A stretch of 64,000 nucleotides of DNA from Psophocarpus tetragonolobus (GCA_037954015.1 CM075690.1:47946415-48010414), one strand, 5' to 3'; positions 21,558 to 33,276 are shown, counted from the first letter of the stretch. Made by a program: numbers and translations. The notes: generated by a model from the sequence alone, not told the origin.

Positions 21558-22807
21558 AGAGAAAAACCCCTACTACTAACTCTCACGAGAAAGTTAGTAG
21601 TATCAAATGCTTTAAATGTCTTGGGAGAGGCCACATTGCATCTCAATGCCCTACTAAGAGAAACATCATAATGAGGGCCCAAGATGTTTATAGTAGTGAG
21701 TCTAGCTCACACTCCTCTAGTGAGAGCGAAGGAGAAGGGGTTCATGCATACCAATCTGATTGTGATGAAACCGCTTATGCATGTGAGGGAGACCTCTTAA
21801 TGATAAGAAGACTTCTTGGAAGCCAACCTTTGAAAGTGTCCTCATCTCAAAGGGAGAACATATTCCACACTCGCTATAAGGTGAATGACAAAATATGTTC
21901 TCTCATTGTGGATAGTGGGTCATGCTGCAATTGTTGTAGCTCAAGGTTGGTGGAAAAGCTAGCCTTGACCCCACTTCCCCACCCTAAGCCTTACAAGCTT
22001 CAATGGCTCAATGAGCAAGGGGAAATGGAGGTCAATGAGCAAGTCAAGGTTCCAATTTCCATTGGGTCTTATAAAGATGAGATCCTGTGTGACATAGTCC
22101 CAATGGAAGCTGGCCATATCTTGCTAGGAAGACCATGGAAATTTGATAAGAAAGCCATACACCATGGTCATTCCAATAACATCATCCTCACTCATAAGGA
22201 TAAGCGCATTAAGTTGTATCCTCTAACACCTTCACAAGTGGCGGAGGACCAACTCATCATGAAACATAAGAGAGATGAGGAGAAAAAAAAAAGCAAAGCT
22301 TTACCCCTAAAGCTTGAAAGGGGTAAAGAGGTTGAGTTGGAAGTTGGTGCCCCTTCCAAGAAAGTCATTAGTAAAGGGAGTTTATTTGCGACAAAATTGG
22401 ATTTAAAGGAAGCCCCCTTAACTAACAGACCTTTCTATCTCCTCCTTTGCAAAGAGGCATCCCCCATTTCTTCCCCCTCCACTTTTTTCCCTTCTAGTTC
22501 TAGCACTGCCATAGAACTTGGACCTGAGAACCTACCTCAAGAGGTTCAAGAGCTTTTAAAGGAGTTTGGTGATATATTCCCTAATGAAGTTCCCAAAGGA
22601 CTTCCTCCAATTAGGGGTATAGAACACCAAATAGACTTGGTACCTGGGGCTATCCTGCCTAATAGGCCTGCTTATAGGACTAATCCCATGGAGACCAAGG
22701 AGATTGAATCTCAAGTCCAAGAACTATTGGAGAAGGGTTGGGTTCAAGAGAGCCTAAGCCCTTGTGCTGTGCCAGTTTTGTTGGTGCCTAAAAAGAATGG
22801 CCAATGA
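21558..22807 (+). pseudogene. Gypsy C zinc knuckle and aspartic protease, to start of RT
   Basis: In the new frame a CX2CX4HX4C knuckle (CFKCLGRGHIASQC, 21608-21649) precedes an acidic Ser-rich linker and the retropepsin. The catalytic motif is VDSGSCCN (DSG at about residues 81-83 counted from 21671), with ILLGRPWKFD downstream as the protease flap/end region. RT begins with LPPIRGIEHQIDLVPGA (near 22600) and reaches VPVLLVPKKNGQ, where TGA (22805-22807) replaces the expected Trp of the NGQWRMCIDCRA-type motif. Reading resumes in frame at 22808, so the lesion is a single nonsense change. Confidence 0.88.
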
Positions 22808-24556
22808 AGGATGTGCATTGATTGTCGAGCAATCAATAACATCACCATCAAATATAGGCACCCTATCCCTAGGCTTGATGACATGCTTGATGAATTGCAT
22901 AGGGCCCAATTATTTTCAAAAATTGATCTTAAGAGTGGTTATCACCAAATCCGCATCAAGGAAGGTGATGAGTGGAAAACGACTTTTAAGACCAAGTTTG
23001 GGCTGTATGAGTGGTTGGTAATGCCCTTTGGGCTTACCAATGCCCCAAGCACCTTCATGAGGCTTATGAATCATGTCCTTAGGGATTGCTTAGGAAAATT
23101 TTGTGTTGTTTATTTTGATGACATCTTAGTGTATAGCAAGAGCCTAGATGAACATGTAGGCCATCTTAGGCGCATCTTTTGCATTCTTAGGTCACACCAA
23201 CTCTATGGAAATCTTGAAAAATGTAATTTTTGTGTGGAGAGTGTGGTGTTCTTAGGTTTTATAGTTAATAAAAATGGGGTTCAAGTAGACCCCGACAAAA
23301 TCAAAGCCATCCAAGAATGGCCCACCCCAAAAAGTGTGACTGAGATCAAGAGTTTTCATGGTCTCGCGAGCTTTTACAGGCGCTTTGTGCCTAACTTCTC
23401 CACACTTTTCTCACCAATCAATGATTTGGTGAAGAAGGATACTCCTTTCCTTTGGGGTGAAAAACAACAAAAAGCCTTTGAACTTATCAAAGAGAAACTG
23501 ACCCATGCACCAGTTTTAGCTCTTCCTGACTTTTCTAAAACTTTTGAGCTAGAGTGTGATGCATCGGGAGTGGGTGTGGGAGCTGTGTTGTTACAAGGTG
23601 GTCATCCTGTGGCTTATTTTAGTGAAAAACTAAATGGAGCCGCCTTAAACTACCCCACCTATGATAAAGAGTTTTACTCTTTGATAAGGGTCCTTCAAAC
23701 TTGGGAACATTATCTTGTACCCAAGGAGTTCATCATTCATAGTGACCATGAGTCACTTAAGTATTTGAAGGGTCAAGGCAAGCTTAATAAAAGGCATGCT
23801 AAATGGGTAGAATTTCTTGAGACTTTCCCTTATATCATCAAATACAAGAAAGGAAAACATAATGTGGTGGCTGATGCTTTGTCTCGTAGACATACCCTTT
23901 ACACCACCATAAGTGCAAAGATTCTTGGATTTGATAATATTAGAGAAATGTATCTTTCTGATAAGGATTTTGGATCCATTTATGTTGCCTCTACATTTGC
24001 ATGTAAAACCCAAAATGGGTTCTTTGTGAGTGAGGGGTACCTTTTCAAAGGTAGCAGACTTTGTGTACCCCAAGGATTTATGAGAAATCTGTTGACAAAA
24101 GAGAGCCATGAGGGTGGGCTCATGGGGCATTTTGGAATTAACAAAACTCTTCTGCTTTTACAAGAAAAATTCTTTTGGTCCCATATGAAGAAAGACGTCT
24201 ATAGACATTGTCGTAAATGCATTGCTTGCTTGCAAGCTAAGTCTAAGACAATGGCTCATGGATTGTACACACCCTTACCTGCTCCTTCTGCACCTTGGCT
24301 GGATATTAGTATGGATTTCATCCTTGGCCTGCCTCGAACCCAACGAGGTGCAGACTCTATCTTTGTAGTGGTAGATAGATTTTCAAAAATGGCTCACTTT
24401 ATACCATGCCACAAGATAGATGATGCGAGCAACATTGCAAGACTTTTCTTTAAAGAAGTTGTCCGTTTACATGGAATTCCCCAATCCATAGTCTCTGATA
24501 GAGATGTGAAGTTCCTTAGCCACTTTTGGAAAACATTGTGGGCAAGGCTGAGGTAG
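22808..24556 (+). pseudogene. Gypsy C reverse transcriptase, RNase H and integrase (5' part)
   Basis: Counted from the Met at 22811: RT with SKIDLKSGYHQIRI (35-49) and the catalytic box YFDD (101-104); connection domain; RNase H with Asp in LECDASG (250), Glu in YDKEFYS (287) and Asp in IHSDHESL (312); integrase HHCC zinc finger (H433, H440, C470 and C473 as likely ligands); integrase core with first Asp in MDFI (502) and second Asp in VSDRD (563). The frame then hits a stop at 24554-24556, because about 55 bp between the second Asp and the catalytic Glu are missing. RT and RNase H look intact. Confidence 0.92.
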
Positions 24557-25269
24557 TAAATAAATCTCTATCTACTATGCTTAGGACACTTCTTCGAGGA
24601 AATCACAAGTCTTGGGATGAATACCTACCCCATATTGAGTTTGCATACAACCGGGTGGTTCAAAGGACCACCAAGCATTCTCCCTTTGAAGTTGTTTATG
24701 GCTTCAACCCCCTTACTCCTCTTGATATCTTGCCCTTACCCTTCCCTTCTTCTGTTCACAATGAAGGAATAGTAAGAGCGGATTTTGTTAAAAAATTACA
24801 TGAAAGGGTAGAGGCCAACATTGAACATCATTCAAAGGAGTATGCTAGTAAAGCCAATAGGGGCAGGAAAGAAATTATCTTCAATGAAGGGGATTGGGTA
24901 TGGCTTCATTTGAGGAAGGATCGTTTCCCTACTCAAAGGAAGTCCAAGCTTAGTCCCCGAGGAGATGGTCCCTTTCAAGTCCTCAAGAGAGTGAACAACA
25001 ATGCATACATATTAGATCTCCCTGAGGACTATGGTGTCAGTACTACCTTTAATGTTTGTGATTTTATCCCTTTTGTAGGTACTGATGAAGAAGATGAGGA
25101 CCTATCAGATTTGAGGACAAATCCTTCCCAAGGGGGAGGGGATGATGCATTCTCCCCAAGCAAGGGCCCTATCACTAGGGCCATGGCTAGGAGAATAGAA
25201 GAAGACATGGCTAGAGTAGAGGGAGGAAGATCTCACCTCCATATGACCATCAAGTTATGCAAGCCATGA
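24540..25269 (+). pseudogene. Gypsy C integrase C-terminal part, running into the 3' LTR
   Basis: After the deletion, integrase resumes in another frame at about 24540 with AEVVNKSLSTMLRTLL (its Glu is the likely third catalytic residue), then WDEYLPHIEFAYNR, SPFEVVYGFNPLTP and a GPF-type tail (KLSPRGDGPFQVLKRV, about 24948). No clear chromodomain follows. The frame crosses the polypurine tract and enters the LTR at 25143, adding GPITRAMARRIEEDMARVEG and ending at TGA 25267-25269. Coding sequence overlapping the 3' LTR is a feature I associate with CRM elements, where this tail may guide targeting; that role is inference here. Confidence 0.85.
25130..25142 (+). promoter_or_regulatory. Gypsy C polypurine tract
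   Basis: AAGGGGGAGGGGA ends exactly one base before the 3' LTR start TGATGC. It is also translated within the integrase tail frame. Confidence 0.9.
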
Positions 25270-25892
25270 CTTATTCACTTGTAATTTTTATTTTAGGAAC
25301 CTAGGATTTTATTTTGGACATGTATTAGTCCATTTAATTTTCTAGGAGGTGTCTTAGTAATAAGAAGGGGTAAGATTAGCTTTTGGGCCTTTATTTAGGA
25401 AATAAGAGGGTAGTTTGATAAATACACCCTCTTTTGCTAAATAAAACCCAAAACTAATAAAGGAGTAATCTTGGCCCTTGGATGAGGTAGCTTGGGCACC
25501 AATTCTCATCTAAAGGAGGGTATTGATTGGACTTTGGGCTTCAATCCTCCTCCTTTGGATGACTGCTTTTAATCCTAGCCCTTCATTTCCTTCATGACTT
25601 ATCCAAGAGGTTAGCTCCCTCTATAAAAAGGTGTTCCTTCACACTCTTGTATTTTTTACACTTGATTGAATAGAAAAACCTTGAGTTGGCCAAAATTCTC
25701 TTAGTGTCCACCCTTCTCTCTTTGAGAATTCCTTAGGTTTTTATCAAGGGTTCCATCCCTTGTGGCAAACTTTCCTTCTTAGGCTTATCTTACCTTAAGT
25801 GGCGCCTAAAACCACCTCACTTCTTACCTCTCCACAAACCATTTCACCAAAGAAGAAAACCTCTAGAAAAAGATCAAGGGAGGCATGCATCA
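25143..25892 (+). repeat. Gypsy C 3' LTR (750 bp)
   Basis: It begins TGATGCATTCTCCCCAAG and ends GGGAGGCATGCATCA, same length as the 5' LTR with about 13 single-base differences and no indels seen. The first 127 bp hold the end of the pol frame. Followed by the right ATGTT target copy at 25893-25897. Confidence 0.95.
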
Positions 25893-25897
25893 ATGTT
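25893..25897. repeat. Target-site duplication of element C, right copy (ATGTT)
   Basis: Exact repeat of 17757-17761; marks where gypsy B internal sequence resumes. Confidence 0.95.
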
Positions 25898-26960
25898 ATT
25901 CTTTTAGATATTGGACTTGATCAACCTAATGTTTGATTGATGGCATGCATATTTATGGCAAATAATAAACATAGGGCAAAGACGAATCATGCACTTGTAG
26001 CAACCTTGGATCAGATGGCCACAATTATGCAAGCGCTGTCAGAAGCTATTCGTCAAATGGTGCAAAACAGAGGTGGAGCAATCAAAAGAGAAATTGCACC
26101 TCAAAATGCCCAATAAACGGGGTTATCTAAATTTCATAACCATGACCCACCATCCTTTCAAGGTAGCTCAAATCTTGTCGAGGCAGAGGAATGAATCTAG
26201 AAGCTAAAGAAAATTCTTAGAGTTATGAGATGTGACGATTCAAGGAAAGTGGACTTTGCTACTTACTTATTAAAGTCTAATGTTGAACACTGGTGGAATA
26301 GCAATCGAGGTGGTTTGGTAACTCATAAGCTTATATCACTTGGGATAGATTCAAGGCATAATTTTTGGAAAAATACTTTCCTCACAATGTTCGTATTCAA
26401 AAGGATGTTGAATTCCTTAATCTTTTCCAAGGAGAGATGACTGTAGCAGAGTATGTGGTTAAGTTTGAGAGCTTGGCTAGGTTTTTCTTTTGAGAGATTA
26501 TCCTCAAGATGAATGGAAAGTTATCAAGTTTAAGCAGTGCCTTGAAGCCAGAGTTACAAAGTAGTGTTGGCATCATAAAGATTAGATAATATCCCACGTT
26601 AGTAAATAAGTGTTAGGTGGTAGAGCAGAATATGCAAGCAGTAATGACACGATAGTCAAAGGAGACAACTAACTATTATAGGAAGAAGATTAATAACACG
26701 GATGACAAATTTCAAAAGTAGCTTCGATCGGTGTCAACCATCAGTAAAGGTAAGTAAACAGAAGGAGTAAAGATTGATAAAGGTAGCAGATGTCATAAGT
26801 GTTGCTTTATTCATGGAGATGGCTTGTGTCCTATACTAAACACTACTTGCTACAAATGTGGGGAGATGGGACACTTTGCTAGAAATTTCAAAAATGGCGG
26901 CAATCCCAACAAAGGCCCCAAAACCAAGGAAGAGTCTTTACAATACAAGTAGAAGAAATG
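25898..26960 (+). pseudogene. Gypsy B Gag remnant with degenerate zinc knuckle
   Basis: Scattered Gag-like reading is found in several frames: an ATLDQMATIMQAL-like stretch (about 26010), a PPSFQG-like start of the gag core (about 26150), and NVEHWWN (about 26280), the WW motif of gypsy Gag. The knuckle at 26848-26889 reads CYKCGEMGHFARNF, in which the final Cys has become Phe. Stops and frameshifts are frequent, so this copy decayed long before element C inserted. Confidence 0.7.
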
Positions 26961-27033
26961 AAGGAGTTTGATGGCTTGATTCAAGGTATGCACTTTATTA
27001 AAAAGAAAGAAATATTTATATTGTTTGATTTGA

Positions 27034-27555
27034 GTGTTGCTATATGATTTGAGTGTTGCTACTCCTACAAAGGAAAAGCTTGTCACTTTCATTGTTTGTT
27101 TGAATTGTCCTTTAGTGTATCAAGATGTGTCTTATCCTGCTAACTTAATATGTTTGCATATGTCTATTTTGGATGTCATACTTGGTATGGATTGGTTATC
27201 TGCAAATTATGTAGTTATAAATTGTTCTGATAATTCTATTTCTATTGTTGCATAACTCATGTCCATTGATTCCTTTTTGTCAAATTATATTAACTCTGTT
27301 GCTTATTGCCTTAAGTGTTTAGTTGAGGGGGCTCAAGGATACATGCTCTTATTTTCAGCTAGGGTGAAGGTTGATTTTGATGTGGTAACTATACCTGTAG
27401 TGTGTAAATTCCAAGATGTTTTTCCTAAGGAGGTTTCGAGTTTGCCTCCAAATAGGGATGTGGAGTTTAGCATAGACCTTATGCCAGGCAGTAGTCCAAT
27501 TTCAATAGCACCTTATAGGATGTCACCTTTGGAGTTGAGTGAACTTAAGAAATAA
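27034..27555 (+). pseudogene. Gypsy B protease end and RT start
   Basis: The protease C-terminal part is recognisable by VILGMDWLSANYVVINC (about 27175-27225). RT start follows as FQDVFPKEVSSLPPNRDVEF and IDLMPGSSPIS, which are typical of Tekay/Del and related gypsy Pol. A stop at 27253-27255 separates the two open segments and another ends the second. The catalytic DSG/DTG of the protease is not found in an open frame. Confidence 0.75.
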
Positions 27556-27599
27556 TCAAAAAATATCTTGGAAAATGGATTCACTAGGGCTAGTGTGCA

Positions 27600-28560
27600 C
27601 CTCCGGTACTCTTAGCAAAGAAGAGGGATGGCAGTATGAGGTTATGTGTAGACTATAGGCAATTAAATAAGGTGACTATCAAGAATAAGTATCCCTTGCC
27701 TCGGATAAATGACCTTTTTTATCAGTTGAGGCAAGCGTTGACATTCTCTAAGATAGATTTACGATCAGGTTATCATTAGATTGGGGTAAAATGGTAGACA
27801 TCCCTAAAACAACCTTTAGGACGAGATATGAACATTATAAGTATGTGGTGATGCCCTTTGGTGTGACTAATGATCCGATAGTCTTTATGGATCACATGAA
27901 TAAAATCTTTAGACCTTTCTTGGATATTTTTGTTGTTGTATTCATAGATGATATCTTGATATATTCAAAGACACCAGATGCAGTGTTAGAATGGGAGCAA
28001 CCTAAATCAATGACTAAAGTGAAGAGTTTTCTGGGGTTGGTAGGTTACTATAGAAATTTCATAGAGGGGTTCTCTAGACTGGCCTTACCTTTGACCATGC
28101 TGACTAGAAAAGGAAATCCTTTGAGTGGAATAATAAGGGCAAAAAGAATTCTCAAGAGCTCAAGAAAAGATTGGTTTCATCACCCATCTTGACTATTCCA
28201 AATCCTTTAGTGAACTTTGTTGTGTATTGTGATGCATCTAGAAATGGTTTAAGATGTGTGTTAATGCAAGAAGGGAAAGTAGTGGTGTACATGTCTAAGC
28301 AACTTAGGACTCATTACGGGAATTATCCCACCCATGATCTTTAGTTAGCAGTCGTGGTGTTTGCTTTAAAGATTTGGATGCACTTTTTGTATGGTGAAAA
28401 ATTTGAATTTTTTAGTGACTATGAGAGCCTCAAGTATTTGTTTGATCAAAAGAAGTTGAACATGAGACAGAGAAGGTAAATGGAGTTCCTTAAAGATTAT
28501 GATTTTGAGTTGAAGTACAAGCCATGAAAACCAATGTAGTGGTTGATGCTCTAAGTAGGA
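27600..28560 (+). pseudogene. Gypsy B RT and RNase H remnant with internal deletion
   Basis: RT motifs appear in several frames: RLCVDYRQLNKVTIKNKYPL (about 27640), FSKIDLRSGYH (about 27745), VMPFGVTNDP (27848) and the catalytic VFIDDILIYSK (about 27940). After that box the text jumps to VLEWEQPKSMTKVKSFLGL, so roughly 60-80 residues usually present between them are missing. RNase H follows (VVYCDASRNGL, about 28215; FFSDYESLKYLFD, about 28410) with stops. The IDD box itself is intact, but no continuous enzyme remains. Confidence 0.78.
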
Positions 28561-28679
28561 AATCTTTACATATGTCTAGTTTGATGGTATAAGAGATTAA
28601 CTTGACAGAGGAGTTTAGAGACCTAAATTTGAGTGTGTCATTAAATGCCTTAAGTATGAGGTTGTATAGATTGGAAATA

Positions 28680-30110
28680 GTAGTGACTTGAGGGAGTTAA
28701 TTAAGAAGGAACGAGTTTTAGACTGGGATTTACATTCTCTAGTAAACCAAGAAGGTTATACCTTGTCTGTTGATGGTTTAGTGATGTTCAAGGATAGAAT
28801 CATAGCTCCTAAGGAGGGAAGTCTTACAAAGAAAATTCTAGAAGAAGGTGATAAGGGTAAGTTCATGATACATCTAGGGATAACTAAGATGTATCAAGAT
28901 TTGAAGAAGATGTATTGGTGGCTAGGGATGAAGAAGGATGTGGCTAATTTTGTGACTAGGTGTTTAGTTTATCAAAGGTTAAGCTAGGACACCAGAAATC
29001 TTCAACTTGTTGAGACCTTTAGAAATTCCCGAGTGGAAGTAGGAAAATATCTCCATGGATTTTGTAATGGAGTTGCCTAAGACTTTTTTGAGTCTTGATG
29101 CCATATGGGTAATTGTAGATAAGTTAACTAAGTCCGCTCACTTCTTACCAATTAAGCCAACCTATAGTCTGAGCAAGTTAGCAGACTTATACATCAAAGA
29201 GATAGTTAAGCTAAATGGCATACCTACGTCTATATTGTCACATAGAGATCCTATATTTACTTCTGGATTTTGGAGGGCATTCCAGCAAGCTTTTGACTCT
29301 AACTTGTATTTTAGCACAACATACCATCCCCAGACTAATAGTTAGTCAGAGAGAACTATTCAAACCCTTGAGGACATGCTTATAATATGTGTCTTAGATG
29401 AAGGATTGAGGGGGTTGGGATAGATTTTTGCCTCTTATAGAGTTTGAATATAATAATAGTTACCATACTAGCATTGGTATGGTACCTTACGAAGCTTTTT
29501 ATGGACGGAAGTATAGATCCCCTCTATGTTGGTGTGAGGTAGTGAAAAAACCCTGATAAGACCAGAGTCAGTACAAGAAACCACAGATAAGATTAAGTTT
29601 ATTAGAGAGAGGATGCGCACTGCTCAAGGTAGGCAAAAGAGTTATGCCGACAATAGGAGGAAACCTTTAGAGTTCCAAGAAGGTGAACATGTATTTTGAG
29701 AAATACTCTTAAGACTAGGGTTGGGAGGTTAATGAAGGTCAGAAAGCTAAGTCCCCATTTCATTGGTTCTTTACAAATTCTAAAAAGAGTTGGGCCTATT
29801 GCTTACCAATTAGCTCTCCCTCGTGATTATCAAACCTTTATGACATCTTTCATGCTTCTCAATTCCGAAAGTAAATATAAGAGGTCCCACATATTCCAGC
29901 TCCTAAGTCAATACAATTAAAAAGTAATTTGACTTTTAAGCCCAAGCCTGGTCAAATCATTGACAAGGGCACTAAAACTTTGAGGAACCAGATAATCCCA
30001 TTAGGGAAGGTGATTTGGGAGGGATTGACTCCAAAAAAAGCTACATGGGAACATGAGGAGGATGCTAGACAACAATATTCACCTCTCTTCAATTGAGGTA
30101 TATTACCTTT
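28680..30110 (+). pseudogene. Gypsy B integrase and chromodomain remnant
   Basis: An open segment at 28688-28987 carries the integrase zinc-binding region (LGITKMYQDLKKMYWW...C). The core follows at 29055: MDFVMELPKTF (first Asp), VDKLTKSAHFLPIK, and LSHRDPIFTSGFW, where the usual second Asp in SDRD appears as SHRD. TTYHPQTNS then stop. The tail has KLSPHFIGSLQILKRVGP (about 29747) and, by 30000-30100, GLTPKKATWEHEEDARQQYS, which looks like the C-terminal chromodomain of Tekay-type chromoviruses. Stops and frameshifts are numerous. Confidence 0.78.
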
Positions 30111-30172
30111 AAATGTAGATTAATGCGTTATATGTTAATTTTATTAGTGACATTAATTTCGGGATGAAATTC

Positions 30173-30189
30173 TTTGGGGAGGGAGAATG
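30173..30189 (+). promoter_or_regulatory. Gypsy B polypurine tract
   Basis: GGGGAGGGAGAATG directly precedes the 3' LTR start. The equivalent site before the middle LTR (about 16075-16088) is mutated. Confidence 0.7.
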
Positions 30190-30392
30190 TGTAACATCCC
30201 AAAATTCAATATACAAATATTCGAATAATCATGTAGTTAAGAGAAGATTAGATTCTAAAAAAAATTAAAATAAAGATTCATTGGAATTTAAAAGATTAAT
30301 AATGTATTATTATGAAATGATTACTATAGTTTAGATAAAATACTTGTTATATTTGAATTGATGATCCTTGATATATGTATTTATCATATTTG

Positions 30393-30442
<50 letters not shown>

Positions 30443-31736
30443 TCTATAGAAAATATACTTGGTATGAAAATATAATGTATAATTTAAGACAAGATAGTCT
30501 TATATTTTATTAACTCTTACATATCATATTTAATATAGTGAAAGAAAAATAAAGATAAAATAATATATTATATTTTGTTAGATAAAATTAAAAGATTAAA
30601 CTGTTAGGATTTTTTTAATGAAAAAATAAGTTAGGTGAAGATAATGCTCTTTTTAAAATAATATATAGTAAGATGATATAAATAATATTTGATTTCATTT
30701 TAAATTTGAACCATAAATCAATCTTTCATCAAAACAAGCCATTATATATGGTTAGGTAGTTCTTTAAAGAATTATAGATTAGTTGGTTATTCAAGGGTTG
30801 AAAAAGAGTGACAAAAGAGCATAGGAAAACAAATTAAAGAGATATCAGTTTAAGAGGTGAGTAAAACTCTTTATTAAACTCAGCCACCGTATAATTTTAT
30901 TCTGGACTTGTTATTATGCCAAAATCTGCATGTTGTGAAAATTGTGATTTATTTTATAAATTTATATTGATTATGTTGCAATAACTATTTGGTATACCCC
31001 CATCTGGGATGAGGATAAACATGTGATACCTCCATTTAATATGGGAGAGAGGTTTTAGATACCTCCATCTGGGTTGAGGAAGAGATTTGGGTTACTTCCA
31101 TGACAGCGCTGGGAAAGCAACGAGATGCCATTGTATGAAATATGAGTTCATAAACCTTTTGATGAATCTATTGAAAACCTGTTTTGGGGATCCAAGAGTG
31201 GGAGTGAGAGATCATAAGTATCACTATACTTAGTAGATTGTGTGTTTGCATGAGGATGTTAAATAAAAAACTATTTTTATCATGTTTATTATTATTGGTA
31301 GAAATTATTTAGAGTAAATCATAATTTATGTATAAAGAAAAATATTTTTTATTATTACGGGAACCATGGTTGTTTTTTCCGGATTCTGCATACACTAATA
31401 ACAATGCTAATTGCAAACTCCTTTCCAAATCCATTTTATTCACTAGGATTCTCATCACACGAAAATTATTGTTTTCAGTCAAGAGGATAAGCAGGTGTGA
31501 AAACTTAACCCCTAGCTTAGATCCTTTTTATTTAGAATCAACATTTTTATTATTTTAATTATCTTTCACATTCGTTTTAGAGACGTCTATATTTGAGAAT
31601 TGAATTTTGTAAGGACCTGAGTTTTATTCACTTTATTTTAATATTAAAAAATATTGTTGACTTATTATTTCGAAAGTTTGTTTATTTTCAATAATTCTTT
31701 GATGAGTTGTTATTATAACGAAGAACATTATGAAAG
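30190..31736 (+). repeat. Gypsy B 3' LTR (about 1.55 kb)
   Basis: Starts TGTAACATCCCAAAATTC; colinear with 16089-17664, including a TA microsatellite (about 30394-30438) and the GATACCTCCATTTAATATGG region. By eye the divergence from the middle copy is clearly higher than between the element C LTRs, so B is older than C, as nesting requires. The right edge is uncertain by about 10 bp. Confidence 0.82.
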
Positions 31737-31737
31737 A

Positions 31738-32891
31738 AATATCTTAATTCTAAATTTTCTTAAATTATTACATTGCCATAATTACTATATGTATTTATGT
31801 TGAATTAAGTTTATTATAAAAATAATTTAATAAAAAACAATAATAATGCATTGATAACGTCAATGACTACTTCTATCTATATATACACATACGATCACTT
31901 AGATAAAGTACTATATATAAAATAAAGTGTATGATATATAACGTTAAGTACAATATATAATTTATTTAACAAAGTGTAGTAATAATGTTAACTAATAAAT
32001 ATATATATATATATATATATATTGGTAAATTTAAAAATAAATAAAACTATTTAGTATTTTGATTCTTTAGTTTTAAATATACTAGTATTATTATTTTTAA
32101 AATACCTATTCCTTTGAATAAAAATATTTATAAAAAATTATAAAATTAAGAGTAAGATTATTCACTTTATCGATATAGCCCATTTTTTATCCAGACCTGC
32201 GCCGTATATCTTTTTTAATTTTCATTCAAACTTTAAATTTTCTCGATGGTGACTCTAGTTCTCTTTATCTATCCCTTAACCGGTGCTCATTTTACTTTGA
32301 AAAAAAACTAGTGTCAGTGAAAAAAAAAATTATACGGATATTCAATTAAAATCTTTTTTTATAATTATATAAATAAAAAATTATTTTTTAACATTAGTGT
32401 AAAACTTTTTCCTACTCTGCATAATAATAATTAAATTTTTTCATGTTGTCTATGCATTTATTTTAGAATAATTTATCTCTACACTTGGCTCTACTTCTCG
32501 TTTCTTTAGCTAACTCTTGTTGCTTCCTCCTACACATGTCGTGCCCCTTCGCTATAATCATTGTTGCTGGGCCTTTTAAAATATATTAGGTAATAGAATA
32601 TTGTATGAGTTTAATTACATTCTCTTATATTCAATTATAATCTTTCATTGATGGTAAATTTATTGATTTTACTCTTGATGCTTTAAAAGTCATATAAATG
32701 AAAAGTCATAATTGAATGTCAGTGTAAAAATCTTTTACTCTGATAGTGTGTACCAATTAAACCCATATTGTATTACATATTTATAAACTAATTATTTATA
32801 AGGAGGCCTAGTTCAATTTGTAAAGTAATATGCATGAGTTAGTGAAATCTCCTCCTATTATATTTCACTCCTAGCTAGCTAAGAAAACTTT
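31738..32891. other. AT-rich intergenic DNA
   Basis: No gene was recognised. There is a TA-type microsatellite at about 32001-32022. The rest is unremarkable AT-rich sequence. Confidence 0.5.
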
Positions 32892-33276
32892 GTGCTTGTT
32901 TGGCAACAGTTTTATAAAACTGTTTCCAGTATTTTAGTATTTAAAAACTAAAAAACTTGTTTGGGTAGTGTTTTCTGAAAACAGTTCTAGTTTTTTAGTT
33001 TTAAAAACTAAAAAATAGAAATAACTAAAAGTAGTTTTGCTTTTCAATTTTATATTTTTGTTTTGAAAACTCAAAATATAATCAGAATATGCTGTTTTTT
33101 TCTTTTTATTAATGAAATTTTAATAAATATGAACAATTTTTGCCATTTTTACATTTTCAAAATAGTTTTCAAATAATACTTACCAAAAAATTTTCTTCCT
33201 GAAAGCAATTTTTGAAAACTATTCTTGAAAACTCTTTTCAAAAACTAAAAAACAAACTAAATCAATCAAGCCCTTA
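32892..33276. mobile_element. MITE family 2, copy 1 (~385 bp)
   Basis: It starts GTGCTTGTTTGGCAACAGTT and ends AATCAATCAAGCCCTTA. The ends are imperfectly inverted (TAAGGGCTTGATTG against the start). The body has alternating GTTTTTAGTTTTTAAAA-type words on both strands. Two further copies, colinear with this one, lie at 45588-45975 and 45973-46335. Confidence 0.7.

Larger units (their letters stand above)
17762..25892 (+). mobile_element. Gypsy C: CRM-like Ty3/gypsy retrotransposon, complete but mutated
   Basis: It is 8,131 bp with two 750-bp LTRs, a tRNA-Met-type primer site, a long leader, gag, protease, RT, RNase H, integrase and a polypurine tract, flanked by ATGTT. By eye the two LTRs differ at about 13 positions (about 1.7%), so insertion is fairly recent. 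The pol frame runs on into the 3' LTR and the integrase tail has a GPF-type motif without a classical chromodomain. This fits the CRM clade as I know it, but clade assignment needs a tree. Lesions: one gag stop, a gag/protease frameshift, one pol stop and an integrase deletion, so it is not autonomous. Confidence 0.92.
15381..31737 (+). mobile_element. Gypsy B complex: Tekay/Del-like chromovirus with three LTR copies, hosting element C
   Basis: A Ty3/gypsy element whose LTR begins TGTAACATCCCAAAATT appears at 15381 (fragment), 16089 and 30190. The first internal region is reduced to its last ~410 bp (15675-16088). The second runs from about 17665 to 30189 and is split by element C. The Pol order is protease, RT, RNase H, integrase, then a chromodomain-like tail, typical of Tekay/Del chromoviruses. 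The word TATGAAAGA sits just left of 15381 (15372-15380) and just past the right LTR (31729-31737). That would fit a single original insertion site, although a similar word also follows the middle LTR. Many stops and deletions make it inactive. Confidence 0.8.
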
